Source: Asterella californica
Lineage: Eukaryota > Streptophyta > Marchantiopsida > Marchantiales > Aytoniaceae
Direction: 5' to 3'
Assembly: GCA_036924285.1 (NCBI GenBank)
Contig: JAYKYS010000001.1
Coordinates: 3,322,501 to 3,386,500, forward strand
Length of the DNA: 64,000 bases
Below, piece after piece: positions 1 to 12,396 of this stretch. The position numbers were made by a program, and so were the translations under genes. The notes beneath the pieces were generated by a model that saw only the letters and a program-made list of their open reading frames with translations, was not told where the DNA came from and did not search any database. Each line of letters starts with the position of its first letter. The stretch's first letter is position 1.

Positions 1-920
1 TTTATTGATTAAATGTTGTTGAGAGATTTTGAATATAGATGCCGAAGAAGAATGTATGTAATTTGTGTACAGTGTGTGATGTTTTTGTCTAGTCAGTGTT
101 TTTATATAAAGATCAATAAACTTAATCCATATGGTTGATTATTTTGTGATTTGTGGTTGACATTATTTCTGTTTGTAATCATTTTCAATATCATAGCTGC
201 AATATAGTTCAATTAACATGTTTATTTGTAAATGTAGAAGTTTGTGCAATCCATGAGTGTCTTTAAGATTATTTGTAATTTTGACATAAGTCAATACAAT
301 GAAGTATCAATAGAATCAAATAAATATTGTTGATCTTCACTAATAGAGAATATATAAGTGTGAATTTTTGTATCATTATTCATATGATATTGTCATATTC
401 ATGTTGATCCATAAGAAGTGCATTATGATTTTTTGATCCGATCACATGATTTGAAAGATTTTCTCTTTCCTTATTCACTCTTTCTGTTTTGTATTTTTCA
501 TCTCTTCAGGTATGATGTTATCTATTCTGATCAAGTAAGATGTTTCAAAAGAGAAAAGCACAAAGTACTAAAGATTTGATCACAATATCATGATTTTTGT
601 GAAGTCTTGATTTTCACTTTTGTTAATTAATTGACTAGTTGTAGACTAAATAAGAAGAATAGGTAGTAAAAGATAGAGGATAGAAGTAAAATAGTGTTAA
701 TTAGAAGTTTAGTGAAGAATGTTTGCTCTTGAAGAATCAGTTGAAGTTGTGTAGTAAGTTTGGATGGAAGTTCCTCATATGTGGATTCTTTGGACGAAGA
801 GCTTTCTAACGATATGTTGTGCGAGACAAACGGAGTCCGAATGATGAAGTTACCAAGGATTTAAGAATCGACAAAGCTGATGAGAAATGACTTCTTCGTA
901 CTTCGGCCGGCGAAGAACTT
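1..920. other. AT-rich DNA without a recognised gene
   Basis: No supported ORF or RNA gene is visible. The tract is AT-rich and full of stops in all frames. Its right part (from about 700) has the same base composition as the retroelement-like segment that follows and may belong to it; that is inference only. Confidence 0.4.
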
Positions 921-1028
921 TTTTCAACTTCGTACTTCATTTCCAACTTCGTATATATTTCCAACTTCGTACTTCATTCCAACTTCGTACCTATTTTCAA
1001 CTTCGTATTTTCAACTTATTTCAACTTG
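921..1028 (+). repeat. Short tandem repeat, TTCAACTTCGTA-type units
   Basis: About seven imperfect copies of a unit close to TTCAACTTCGTA, some with an extra CTTCAT or TATATTT spacer, follow one another directly before the coiled-coil ORF. They translate in one frame as a repeated FQLR motif, but that reading is most likely just the repeat and not a protein. Confidence 0.7.
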
Positions 1029-1460
1029 GAGGTGAAGTTGAACTTGACGACTACGATACTTCACGACTTGAAGTCAGAGAGAGATGCTATTTTGGAGCAG
1101 ATAGCGACTAATGACGAGCAGTTGGCTACAAAGGATGAGGAGCTAATGAAGGCTCAGAAGACGAAGGAGATAGCAGAAGTGAAGACCGAAGAGCTTTGGA
1201 CGAAGGTGGAAGAGGTTACGACTACCTACTTTGCCACGGAACTCAACGCAACAGAGACAGAGCTACTCCAACGACTTCAGACGGAAATGACGATAGGGCT
1301 AGATCATTCACTGAAGAGCAGAATAGTTAGAATAGCGGAGAGGATCATTAGAGATTTAAAGGAGCTTAGAGAGACAGTTAAGTTTTCATTATGGAGTATA
1401 GGACAAACTTTACAGTTAGGTAGAGTAGAAACTTCGATTCTGCCAAGTGGGGAGATGTGA
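1026..1460 (+). CDS. Coiled-coil ORF, possible retroelement gag-like remnant
   Basis: An open frame of 144 codons from ATG 1026 to a TGA. Residues about 12-75 are rich in Glu, Lys, Leu and Thr with heptad-like spacing (for example TKDEELMKAQKTKEIAEVK), so a coiled coil is likely. There is no zinc knuckle, protease or polymerase motif and no recognised family. Its neighbours are a tandem repeat upstream and a TATA-containing, LTR-like stretch downstream, and no host exon structure is apparent. A remnant of a long-repeat retroelement reading frame is the most reasonable guess. It could also be a chance ORF, since the rest of the region is heavily interrupted. The start is simply the first ATG. 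Confidence 0.3.
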   Translation: MEVKLNLTTTILHDLKSERDAILEQIATNDEQLATKDEELMKAQKTKEIAEVKTEELWTKVEEVTTTYFATELNATETELLQRLQTEMTIGLDHSLKSRIVRIAERIIRDLKELRETVKFSLWSIGQTLQLGRVETSILPSGEM

Positions 1461-2110
1461 TCATGCGGTCTAGATGTAATCTTTTCTTTGTAGGAAATGA
1501 GATCCGTCATCTTCGGACGAAAGATTATATAAGCGATGCGATTCTCAGTCATTTTATCTTTTTCATGTTTTCATTTTTTGTTAGTTAATCTTCGATTGCG
1601 CAAGATTGCGGAGTGAGAGTGTGAAGAAAGTGGGCGAAGACAATTATCTACGAAGGACGTAGTTTGCTGTCGCATGTGTAAATCTGATTGATGCAGAACC
1701 TCCGAAGTTGACTTTCAGCGAAGAGAGTCTTCGAGCTATTTAAGTGAAAGACATTTCGAGGAATCTGAGAATATATTAGTTAATGTGAAGTGGAGAAGCA
1801 TAAGTTAAATTGTAAGAAGAGTTCGGATCATGGTGGCTTCGTCTTAAGTCTGCCTTCTTCAAATAAGTGGGATTCTTAGGAGTGAAGATTTAGTTGGAAG
1901 AACACTTCTTATGAAGAGTAGGGGTTTATTCTTTGAGCCTTGATGTGAAGTCTGTATTCTTCTGTCTTTTCAGAAGAACACTAGTAACATTTCAGCAGTA
2001 TTTGCTATATTATTTGTTCATACATCTATCTTCTCGAATCTTTTATATGTATTGTTGGAAGGGTCCCTGATCAAGAACTATTTCATTGTTGTTTGTATTC
2101 AATTTATCAG
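1461..2110 (+). mobile_element. LTR-like segment with TATA box
   Basis: Directly after the coiled-coil ORF there is a TATATAAG box near 1528, followed by T-rich leader-like sequence and a G/A-rich stretch, an arrangement seen in LTR promoters. No second LTR copy, primer-binding site or polypurine tract could be matched within the window, so element boundaries are unknown. Confidence 0.25.
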
Positions 2111-3386
2111 GTTGTGCTTGGGTTTGGTTTCTTATCAGACTTAAATGCTCATCCGGATATTATTCCATTCCGTGAGAATAACAGAAAACTATTTGAATTA
2201 TCATTGTGACGTTGTAGTACTGTGTTTTGTGTAATTGTTAATTGTATATTCATGAGAACGATCCTTACTTTGCTATTTTTGATACTTTGTGTTTCTCTAG
2301 GTTGTTACAATTTTGACTAGTACTACAGAACGTTGAAGCTCAATTCCTCTAGAGTCACAAAAATGACATGTTTGATAAGTTGTCCAAGTAAATGAGAGAA
2401 GTAAATTATATGTACATATCCGTTCTTTTCGACGTATGGATGGTCATTCAATGTCTACTTCAGTTCTCTCATAAAAACATCACATACTAAATGACACAAA
2501 GCTTTTCTAAAATCATAATGTATTCAATGGTCTATTTCTCCATGCATGAGCTTTTAACCAACATATTATGTAAAGCACAAGGTAGTGCTCACTCACTCTT
2601 CGGAAGCAACATAAGTATGAACTGATAATCTATGCGGTCTAGTTCATTCTGATGACAAAGAAAGTCATACTTCTAATAAGCATATACATCATAGAGTTGA
2701 GGGATGGAGGTTTGAATGCACCAATAGAGGAACTTTTCTTTACCATCATGTATTCTCAACTACACAACAATAGATCCGTGAAATTTCTTCTTGGAAGGAG
2801 AAAGACTTGTTCTTCTTTCTTTTGATCTTGATTGGATTTCCAAGACAAAAATGATATTGGATTACTGTTGGCAAAGATATATTAATTGTCGGCTTAACCT
2901 GTTCCAAATGCTTTATTGTGCACTTAATTTGGATGTACCCTGTCTCATTTTGTTACAAATGAAGTCAATATAGCAACACCTAGAATAATCTTAGGTCAAG
3001 AACGTTAAATTGTTGATCATGAGAAATACAACCAAGAAAACCTCTATGTTTGGTTTGTATAATAATCGTAAAATGAGATGATACTCGTGAATATACTCCA
3101 TAAATTATGAGCTGGCTGAAATTGAAATTAATTTACGTGTTAGTTTTCATGCTCTAGATTTTGATCGGACTATCTTTCTATCGATGTGAATGTACGATCC
3201 AAGAATAATGCTTACATAATGGATTCATAATCAGATAAAAGTCTTGAATCAGGAGCTAACAAACTCATGCAACGAGTTTGCACATGAAAGGAGGTGGAGA
3301 TAAACTTCAAGAATGAGAGAGGTATCAGTTAAAAGGAAGGGATAGCAAGAAAAGTCTCTTGATCTTAGGAGATAAATATAGAATTT

Positions 3387-3546
3387 GATAACTCTATTTG
3401 AGATAGTTATCGACCTCTATAAATATATTTAAGATAGTTATCGATCTCTATAATTGTTTAAATTACAATATCAATCGTGATAACTATCTCAAATATAGTT
3501 ATCGAGTTCGATATATATCCCTCTTAAAGTTATCGAGCTCGATATA
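3387..3546. repeat. Local inverted and direct repeats of a GATAGTTATCGA unit
   Basis: The left half repeats GATAGTTATCGA followed by CTCTATA twice. The right half carries the inverted form GATAACTATCTC, then GTTATCGAG twice. The segment can fold on itself. No coding frame crosses it. Confidence 0.55.
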
Positions 3547-4327
3547 TTCTTTGATTCTTATTGATATTGGTAGATTTCTCTTGATGTCAGTTCCTGATAA
3601 CTGATATGTTACTCATCCTCAAAACTTCTATAGTCTATAATAGACAAACTCGATCTGAATTGCTACACTACGGCAGTTGACTCTCAGCTTTACAACTCAA
3701 ATTTCATACCTCCTATTAGACATAATTGAATAGTCTACTGCAAGAGAGTCCTTCTTTCTATAATGAAAACGATAAAAAGTGGATGACTAGTGCGGCATAA
3801 GAATGACAAGATAATCATATTTTCAAATGGAAGTGATGTGAGAGAAACAAATACGACATTCAAGGACTTGGAGCTAATCTATCAAACACATCTGACAAAA
3901 ACAAACAAAGTCATACAAATATACATACATAGATGATAATTGTGGTTGTAGCGTCACAAAGTTGGAGGATTGTGCATGATAGTGTTGAGCTCAAGCGTCA
4001 TACACTACAAATGATCGTGTTTATGTTACGAAAGATAAAAAGTTGCTCGGGTAACGACATGAGTACATTTACAACGTAGATACTTTTGATGCAAAACAAT
4101 GAACTTGAGATTGAAAAAGGATGAAAGCGCTCACTCTAGTCGAGTCTGTTATCATTAGCACAGGAAAGAAAGAGAAAATAACAAATGTAACCGTCTAAAA
4201 TCATTTGATTTAACATGTAAGCTGCTGCTGTTGAGTTGATCCAGCACTTTGCGTAAGAGATTAGTGAGTCACTCACACTTCAAACAAATTTTAAGAATAA
4301 GAAAGAGATAAAAAAACATACATCTAT

Positions 4328-4403
4328 CGCATTACAACAATTGTAATGCGAGGATTGTACTTCACATACAGTTAATATTTACGTGTAACTGTATGTGAAG
4401 TAC
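4328..4403. repeat. Two adjacent perfect hairpins (10-bp and 18-bp stems)
   Basis: The first stem pairs 4328-4337 with 4341-4350 around a 3-nt loop. The second pairs 4357-4374 with 4386-4403, an 18-bp perfect stem beginning GTACTTCACATACAG with an 11-nt loop. They lie in otherwise featureless AT-rich sequence. They could be foldback-element debris or a transcript hairpin. Confidence 0.6.
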
Positions 4404-5420
4404 TGTATGATAAAAAATAGACCATTGCTCAAACCAAACGACACTTCGTTCATTTGGCTGATGATTTGGCTTTTTTCTCATTATTAAACTTATATTAAAT
4501 CTTTGACTCTACATTGATTAGTTATCCGTTTTTGGTCCAATGTAGTCTACCTCGATAAAACCAATTACGGCATGGATACTTATCTACACTATTTTTGCAT
4601 CATGTACTCTATACCAACTCCACCAAATCTTCTTATATGAACAATCAGATAGAAGAAGCAAGCGTAATTCACAACCCATTCATACTAAATTTGCATTATA
4701 ATATTTACTGTCTACAGTCTCAATGGTTGTAAGTGAATCACACAATCTACAGACTCCGACAGACCTTCGGTTTTAGTCCTTATGTAACTTGTGTTCTCTC
4801 AAGCAAATTCTCTCAACAACAATATTTTGGATATAACACCTAAATTTTCTGTTTGCAGATAATCCATCTGCATAATAAAGTCCTTCCAGTTACTAGACAT
4901 ATTTGCAAAGACACCTGACTTCAGTAAGAAATTAGTATTCTATAAGAAAAATGAATAGCCACATTGTTGACAATAACTTCGAAAGCTTGTCTTGGTGATG
5001 AATTTTCAGTAGCTCCAAAAATAAACTATAACCGTTTTGCTTTCTCAGATGTGAAGTCAGTATTACCATCCGTCCATGCTCTCTGAGGCTTCGGAGTATT
5101 ACACATGGCAAATGCAACCCCACTTACAAAGACTACGGTATGGAACCTTGGATCAGACTTGAAGACATTACATATATGAGCATGAGATTAGTCAGCTTTC
5201 CATTTCATTTAAATAAGCTAGTCCTCGTATAGATGAGAAGTTGTGATACATGTGTATATCTATCGTTTCAAAATCCATGTTTTGGAATATATATGATAAT
5301 GGTCATGAGGTTAACTAAGCCAATTTAGGGTGAACATATTAGAGATGTTTACACTAAGTTGTTGAAATGCAGAATGTATCAGTATTGACACATACCCAAA
5401 GAATCACCGAGAAGAAACTG

Positions 5421-5620
5421 AGTGGTGTCGATATAAGAGAGGTAGTTCGAGTCATTAGCATCAATCAAAACCATATTGGCACTTCATCCCCAACAAGAAT
5501 TATTTCACATTTTGTCCTCAGTGCCGATGTTGACTTAAGAGGGGTAGTTCAAGCTATTTGCATCAATCGGAACTGTCCATACATTTTTCCACTTCTAACA
5601 AGGAATTTTAGCAGTTGGAG
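5421..5620 (+). repeat. Tandem duplication of a ~100-bp unit
   Basis: Two diverged copies, 5421-5519 and 5520-5620, share GTAGTTCGAGTCATT-like and GCATCAATC stretches. One frame stays open across both, so a short ORF shows two similar halves (VVRVISIN and VVQAICIN). The ORF is explained by the duplication and no protein is claimed. Confidence 0.6.
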
Positions 5621-6129
5621 CACAATATACAAGAATTATGGAACTACTTTAAGAGTTGGTTAAAGCCCTTATTTTCTATGTTTTTTCATCCGTGAGCCTT
5701 ATCCTACCAACGAATAAAATATATTACTATTATCGACGAATGGATGAGCTATCTATCTTCCGAACAAAACAATTTGAGATATATATTTATCTTATCGGAT
5801 GTAATATAGGATGAAAAATGATGACGTAAACCACAATCTGCGTGATGCACCATCATCTATCTGCTTGAGGACAAAATATTTTCACTTATTTTTCACTTTT
5901 TGTCCTATTCTTCTTTCACCACATTGGACAATTGAATATGCAAATGCATAGCAACAACCCTAGATAATTATGGGTTCAAACATGTGCTAGATGTTAAACC
6001 TCCAGCACAAAGCACTTCTAGAAGGATCTGATGTCTAGATTCTATGCTTGGAAATTAGATCCTTAGTACTATCATATTGAGAAATCAAGAAAAATCATTT
6101 AATGATCTATTTTATAGGATTACTCGAGT

Positions 6130-7110
6130 GTGCAATTTTCTTACTCATTTTTAGATATGTGTGTTTTTCTTGCTCTCTTGTTATATACATGTGCTTTTTT
6201 GCCACATACGTGAGTGAAGGAAAAAATATAAAATGAGATATATCATATTTCTATTGTTATATGTGTGTTAGAAAAATGTTTATTTTCCTTGCAAAGATAT
6301 GAAGTAGAGATGGAGAAATTTGAGATATGTGTTTCTCTTGCCCCTTCATTGAAGCACACAAATGTGAGTTTGTAAGATGTGTGTGCTAGAGACATGAAGG
6401 AACAAAGAAGAAATGAGATTTATAAGTTTCTCTTGCTCCTCATTAGATATGTGTGTTTCTCTTATCCTCTCGTTAGATATCTATACCAGAAATATGTGAG
6501 TGAAAGAGTTTAAATTAAATATATATGTATAATTTTCTTACCTCCTCGTTAGATATATGTATTTTTCTCATCTCATTGTTAGATATATTTTACAGACATG
6601 TGAATGCAAGAGAGAAAGAAAAATAAAATATGTTTCCTTCTCTATGACTTATGTGAGCAAAGAGAAATTAGACGACTATTGTTATATATGTATACTAGAG
6701 ATATGTGTGTTTCTCTTGTCTCATGAGAGAGAAATATATATAAATATTATAAATACGTGTGTTTCTTTTATCTCTCGTTAGATACATAGGTATGATTCTC
6801 TTACCCTTGGTTAGGTGCATGTGCTTCTCCTGCCTCATCGTTAGATATATGTTCCAGAGTATGTGAGTGAAAGAAAGAAGGAGAAATTCGGTATGTATGC
6901 TTCTCTACAACATATGTGAGTGAAAGAGAGAAAAGGAAATACTAGATGACCATCCGTATGTATTATCTCTAACACGCATCATTATTTGTGCTTTTCTTAC
7001 CCCATTTGAGAAACAGATATGTAAGTGAAAAAGAGAAGAAGATATACCTCTTGTTAGATATGTGTGTCTTACATGAAATATGAATGAGAGAGAGGAGAAT
7101 GATATTTCGG
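6130..7110. repeat. Degenerate satellite-like array
   Basis: About a dozen diverged units repeat the themes GTTAGATATATGTG, GTGTTTCTCTTRCC and ATGTGAGTGAAAGAGAG, roughly every 60-110 bp. Units vary in length and order, so the array is old. No gene is present. Confidence 0.7.
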
Positions 7111-7564
7111 TTTAAATGAACGTAGCAAAAAATGCATTCATCGACCAAATAGGCATCAGTCTACTGAAGTAACATTGCGCACCTGAAAACACAAATGAGA
7201 CTCTATAGGGGGTCCAAAGAAAGAACCAAGAAGTCCGACAGATACGTGAATAATATCCTCAATTGGGAAGAGTTAGTAAAAAAAGGTTGTAAACTGTATA
7301 CCACCACTAGTCTATTTTCTTGCCAGCTTTTGTTTACAATGCATCCGCTTATTGTTTATCACTTGCTGCCGTTTTAGAAATATTCGTAAGGCTTTTTCTC
7401 GCCAAACGGTACTCTTATAATATTAATTCTTGCCTTTATCTCCAAACGTCCACCCGAAGAGAATGAAGGTTAGAAATTTTACAACACGAGTGGCCGGAAA
7501 GCATGAGAGAACTTTTTCGGGAACTTTTGTTCGGTATCTTTTCTCAGAAAAAATATACTTGTTA

Positions 7565-7740
7565 TACAAAAACAGCACTAAACTTTGTTAGAAATCAAAT
7601 ATAATCTATAATTATTAAATGTTAAGACAAAAATAGCACCAAACTTTATTAAAAATCAAATATTATCTAACTAATGTTAGACAAAAATATCACTAAATTT
7701 TGTTAAAAATCAATATAATCTATAACTATTAACTATTAGA
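7565..7740. repeat. Three tandem ~60-bp AT-rich units
   Basis: Three units, starting near 7565, 7625 and 7680, share AAAAATAGCACTAAACTTTG and AAATCAAATATAATCTAT themes. They lie just left of the type-A hairpin at 7848. Confidence 0.65.
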
Positions 7741-7847
7741 CGTACACAGAAATAAGGACGCGACTCATCCCATATGCCAAGTCCATTACAGCAAAACTGT
7801 ATAAATCCGACCTGTTGCCGACTAAACTAAAATATTCAATAAGTATT

Positions 7848-7894
7848 TTAATTTATTACCGAACCCTTTTCGTGAAAAGGGTTAGGTAAATTAA
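7848..7894. repeat. Type-A palindrome
   Basis: Left arm 7848-7870, 4-nt loop CGTG, right arm 7875-7894. The core ACCGAACCCTTTT pairs with AAAAGGGTTAGGT and is flanked by TTAATTTATT/AAATTAA. The same core occurs at 12353, 13186, 17144, 19219 and 41780. A sequence CATATGCCAAGTC lies about 75 bp upstream here and also upstream of the copy at 41780, so these are members of one repeat family. Confidence 0.75.
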
Positions 7895-8280
7895 TTCTCT
7901 CGTCGAAAGATGAAAGAGGCGAATAAATAATCATGGTGAATATATATGCATCTAAAGCGTGCTTACGTGCAAGCGCCGGAACAGGAGAAACAAGAACGAT
8001 GAGAACGTAAATTCGGAGTTTAAATAATGCCATCAGAACACGAGATGGGGTGGACAAGAAAAAACTAAAATAACTTTAATAATTCTTCATTCTAGGTCAT
8101 CAAAACGATAGAAAGCTTTTCAAATAGTGAACCCAATTCCTTCTTCCTAAAACATGAAGACGATAAAAGACTTTACGAATTAATGAATTGCATTTAAATA
8201 TTCTATTATCGGTAAGTAACGCGGTCTCCATGAACCCACTTATAAGTGGAGGAACGTCTGAGCATATAAATGTGGTAGCC

Positions 8281-8436
8281 TGCTCACCTCTTTGAATTAT
8301 TAAATCAGTGTTTAGTTTATTACTCTGCTCACCTCCTTGAATTATTAAATCAATGGTTTAGTTTATTACTCACCTAATTGAATATTAAACTAGCTGTGCA
8401 TATTCCCATCTTCCGAACTTGGAAAAGGTGAAAGCC
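8281..8436. repeat. Short tandem units followed by a type-B palindrome
   Basis: Two to three copies of TGCTCACCTCTTTGAATTATTAAATC plus TTTAGTTTATTACTC (8281-8390) are followed by an imperfect palindrome at about 8396-8436. There GCATATTCCCATCTTCC pairs with GGAAAAGGTGAA. With the type-A palindrome at 7848 this bounds a unit of about 590 bp with no coding capacity, which looks like a non-autonomous relative of the 12.9-19.5 kb element. Confidence 0.5.
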
Positions 8437-9395
8437 CAAGAAAGGTGTTCTCCCGCTTTTGGTTTTGAAATATGTACTCTTGAGGCTCGGACACGTGATC
8501 GCAGGCAGCTGGGATCGTAAGACTTTAAGACCTTGGAACAATGACAAATTTCAGCTCTGACTCCCGAATTATTTCCGAAGCATAAGACTTCTTACGAAAT
8601 ATAAAGACTACACCATCTCCATCCACTGCACTTCGAGGTTGCTACCATTCAATCAAAACCAACAACAAACGAGCGTAAGAATACATTTCTTGAATTCTCT
8701 ATTTGTTCCCACAGCAGCTAGAGTTCGATGAGTGAAGTCGACTGCATGGAAGTTCTAGTCATACAACTTGGGGGATACAAATACTAAAAGTCCAGAGAAC
8801 GCTTCAGGTGTTTGAAATCTCCGATGAGCATATGAAGAAAGTCGCCTCGCTGGCCATCATTCTTTACGGTCTCTAGCTACACAAGCTGGGAATACCACTA
8901 CACCCCATGTTGTTCTAAACAGAATCTGGAATCCATCGCAGCTGTAATATTCTGTGCGAGAGAAAATCTCCCACCCCTAGACGTGGCACATTCATCTGTC
9001 CCGTTCAACATTCTTCCACGCAAAGGGGGAAGAGGAAGAGCCTCCGGCAGATGACGCATTCTATTCTTGCTAGACTCCTGACTTCACAAAAGCGCTGGGC
9101 ATGGTCACCACTACATAGATACTCGCAGCATCATCTCAGTGGAAGCCGAGTTGAAAACACAATGGCGAACCGTAATCTTGGATCACTGAGTTTTTTCTAT
9201 CATTTCTAAACTTTAACCTAGTTAAGAGACCATCATGACCCAGATACAGGACAACTTCGTCCGTTTGACGGAACCGCAGGCACTGCATAATGGAAGCTCA
9301 CAGACGAAAAAAGAATGTATGACACAAGAGGGGAAGAGAATGGTTTCGATTGGAGCCCTGGTCATGATCTGTAATACTGAACACATTTACAGAAG
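8437..9395. other. 3' flank of the YIF1 gene, no gene seen
   Basis: No ORF with recognisable content. The part next to 9396 is expected to contain the 3' UTR of the minus-strand YIF1 gene. Poly(A) site not identified. Confidence 0.4.
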
Positions 9396-11710
9396 CTACA
9401 GACTTCCCAGCCAGAAGAAAAGAGGGAGTTGGACAACTCCCATAAAGAGTAGCAGGTAATGATGCCTACTAGAATCGCTATGATAGCTCCTCACTTCGGC
9501 GAATAAGATCCTCTTCATGGTTTTGACCAGAAAGATGGCCATGCACAAGCCTGTCCACAGTCCCACCATCCAAGGGACAATCCAGTAGCTTGACAAGACG
9601 CGAAAGAGAATGGCAGCGCTGACACCTACGAAGGCATAGCCCGAATATGCTACCACATCCAAAATAGGCGCATCTCCACTTCCCAGTGCATACAAGGAGA
9701 AACGCAGTAATGCGACTTCCACGGCCCAACCCACCAAGGCTTTCGTAAATTTTGCTCCCATAACATCCGACGTGAACCTGGTCAGGCGGAGACAGGAGTT
9801 AGGATTCTCGAGGTCAGAATTGAGTGCAGGCAAGGACTCTGGCAGAGACAGTAACCTCAGTCTGAACAATCTAGACTGGTTCATGGGATTAATGCGATGA
9901 ATATGAATCTAAAAGCTCGTAAGGATTCCACCCCAACTTACTTGCCGAGAAGACCCTGGCCGATTCCACAGAGAATGATGTACGTCGCAAAGGCCATCAA
10001 TGGAATATATAAGTCTGGTGCATTTATATCATAGCGAGGTGGCTTGTAGGTCAGACCACCGGCAACCTGCTCCGCGATTCTGGTCCAATGACCCTGTTCA
10101 CAATGACCCCAGAGGCAGTGACGATATCACCACGCAAGACAGGTATCGGGCTTAGCTACCCTGCATATTCTAAATGCAACTTGAGTCTCTTCCACATGAA
10201 GCAATTGCCGATTTAGGATCTAGTGTCTTCTCGCTTAACTCTATGAATCACCAACAAAAAAAGTTAACATGTAACCTCCTAGTCAGTGATAGTCAACTAT
10301 TCACTTCAGTGCTCATGATTCAGACCCTACAGAGAGAAAGGGACTGTAAATCTGTTGAATGCTTCTTGGCACTGCAAACGACTAAAAGCACTTCAAACCC
10401 GACCAACAGGAGATACCTCCACACTTGTCCAAATCTATGATTGCCTGACCATTAGGATATACTCTCACCATCTTTTGAACTCTATGAACGACAGCAGAAG
10501 CAAAACCGTTGCTTGTGGGCCTCAAGAGCTTTAACATCGACAACCTCAGCGTCGAAGGCGTACCTTGTGCAAGAAGGGGAAAAGCACAACTTTCACTTTG
10601 TTTTTCACGTATTGATCGTTAACCTGAAAGTAATACTGAAGATCGTGACCTGAAAGGTATCTGCTCATCTGCCATCAGCACGAAATCCTCATCAGGTCAA
10701 GTCAAGACGAACGAGAAAAAGCGAAATCGAATAAGCCTCAGACACAGCATTCAACGCTCTGGAAAACTATTTGAAACGACTTCCAACCTGACAAGAAAGC
10801 ACGTCCACAGCTCGTGGACAAGCGGAAACACCCAAGCGTGTTTAAGCCATAGAGGTGTTTAAAAAACAAAAACTAATTATAAAATTCAAACTATCAAAAC
10901 CTGAATGGCTGGAATCAATATCGACTGTGATGGGAATACAGAGAACACAGATGCTATACATTGCTCTGAACATATTCTCTGCCCGATCCCAAGATCTTGT
11001 TGCCATAGACACCTAGACCACTCTTAATGAATCCTGAGCCGGCACCGTAAAAGACATCGTTGAAAGAGTTGGCAGGATTATTTCCCGACTGTCTTGGCAT
11101 GCCGCGTTGCGGTTCGAAGTCATTGTAACCCCCCGAATACTGCAAAATAAGGATCAGACGACGAGAGCTCATTAGTTGTTTTCAGCCCTCCACTTCAGCT
11201 CTACTATCTCTGGAACCGATCACACAACATTTGTCCTACGAACTATGAAACAGCAATTTATCCACAGCGCGTATCCAGGGAAAAATAACTTCCCTAAAAG
11301 TAAAATCGATTCTACACTTTTTACTCTTTCTCCGCAGTAGGAAATCACATACCCCGACTTTCTCGCCCGTTTAAACTTAAACCGTGGTACAGACGGACAT
11401 CAATCACCCCAAACTTCAGGCTCAACAAGCACAGATTTCATTACACAATTTACTTAGGGTTGGAGAAGAGGGATTGAAAGAACTGTGGCACGAAGACTTC
11501 TGACAGCTAGCATAACATAAAACAGAGGGCACCTAAAAAACATCAATCTGGTAAAAATTCAAATTTGGAACTCGCAATACGCATCGCAAGTAATAGAAGG
11601 AAAACTTAGGGCCGCGAAGAATCACATACCGAGGACGAAGCAGACTGCCCCCAAGGAGGAGCGGAAGGCGCGAACCCTCCATTCGGAATAATACGGGGAT
11701 CCCTGGACAT
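9396..11710 (-). CDS. YIF1: YIF1/HRF1-family ER-Golgi membrane protein, five exons
   Basis: The product belongs to the YIF1 (Yip1-interacting factor, plant HRF1) family, multi-pass membrane proteins that work with YIP1/Rab partners in ER-to-Golgi vesicle traffic. CDS exons on the minus strand are 11710-11630, 11139-10960, 10668-10564, 10093-9942 and 9777-9396. All introns are GT-AG, and lengths 81, 180, 105, 152 and 382 sum to 900 nt, giving 299 aa. Landmarks are the cytosolic N-terminus with [15 protein letters not shown] (about 28-45), [17 protein letters not shown] (about 57-73), [41 protein letters not shown], and the hydrophobic C-terminal half with [14 protein letters not shown] and [13 protein letters not shown]. 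These match the plant family in order. The C-terminus ends WLGSL, a few residues shorter than some relatives. No missing domain. Start is the first ATG of the conserved frame. Confidence 0.93.
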
Positions 11711-12352
11711 GGTCGCAGCGGCAGCGAAGGAAGCTTCACTCACTCAAAGCGAAACTATCACCAGCAAATGTCCGTTCGACAAATTCTTCGAAGAGACCGA
11801 AACTTTCTCTGCTGTCTATGCTTTCCTCCTCGCGATGGCGGGATAGGTGGGTCGGTCCGTCTCGTCCTCTGTTCTGCTCACCTCGCTTCTCTTCCTCGCT
11901 TCCTCTGAGAGAAGGAGCTCGCAGGATCCGAGCGCCATACACACAAGCAGAGAAGGCGGGGAGGCCGGTTGCTACGGCTACCGTAGTCTCGTCTGTGTTG
12001 CAGGTCTGAACACTTTGACTCTCCTTCGGCTCCGTGCAGTGCACCAGTAACTGTGTACTGTAGCCAACTCAATTCCCACTGGTGCTCTGACATGGAACTT
12101 TCTCATTGACTGGCCCTGTTCATCAACCGCGTTACACTCAAACTCAACCACGTAGTTACCACTAAACCGAGCCAGCGATTTCGTCCTTTCCTCCCAAATT
12201 TTCACCACTCATTCGTCACAAGGGAGTAAACGAACTGGGCATGAAAAGGAAGTACTTTTACTTTTCACAACAGATGACCGCGAAGAAACGAAATATAAAT
12301 AAACAGGTTGCCATTTAACTGCTATGGAGGATATTGGGCCTCATGTACACTT
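11711..12352 (-). promoter_or_regulatory. 5' leader and promoter region of YIF1
   Basis: A relatively GC-rich 300-bp stretch upstream of the YIF1 ATG has overlapping short ORFs on both strands, none with recognisable content. This is the expected place of the 5' UTR and core promoter. No TATA box or specific element could be assigned with confidence. Confidence 0.4.
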
Positions 12353-12396
12353 ATTAATGTTCTAACTCTTCCGGCGGGAAGGGTTAGTACATTAAT
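12353..12396. repeat. Type-A palindrome
   Basis: ATTAATGTTCTAACTCTTCC pairs with GGAAGGGTTAGTACATTAAT around a GGCG loop; mismatches are few. It lies about 530 bp outside the left inverted repeat of the neighbouring element. Confidence 0.7.

Larger units (their letters stand above)
2111..5420. other. Decayed AT-rich repeat DNA, no gene recognised
   Basis: All six frames are broken into short pieces. No domain was recognised. The tract contains two local palindromic areas listed separately (3387-3546 and 4328-4403). Most likely old transposon debris. Confidence 0.4.

Noticed and set aside
5367..5663. 98-codon ORF with two similar halves
   Set aside because: The similarity is explained by the ~100-bp tandem duplication; no independent sign of coding.
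6130..7110. A CRISPR-like array
   Set aside because: Units are degenerate, unequal and without identical repeats or unique spacers; the genome is eukaryotic.
9478..9729. 83-codon ORF on the minus strand
   Set aside because: It overlaps the last exon of YIF1 in another frame and has no domain; a shadow.
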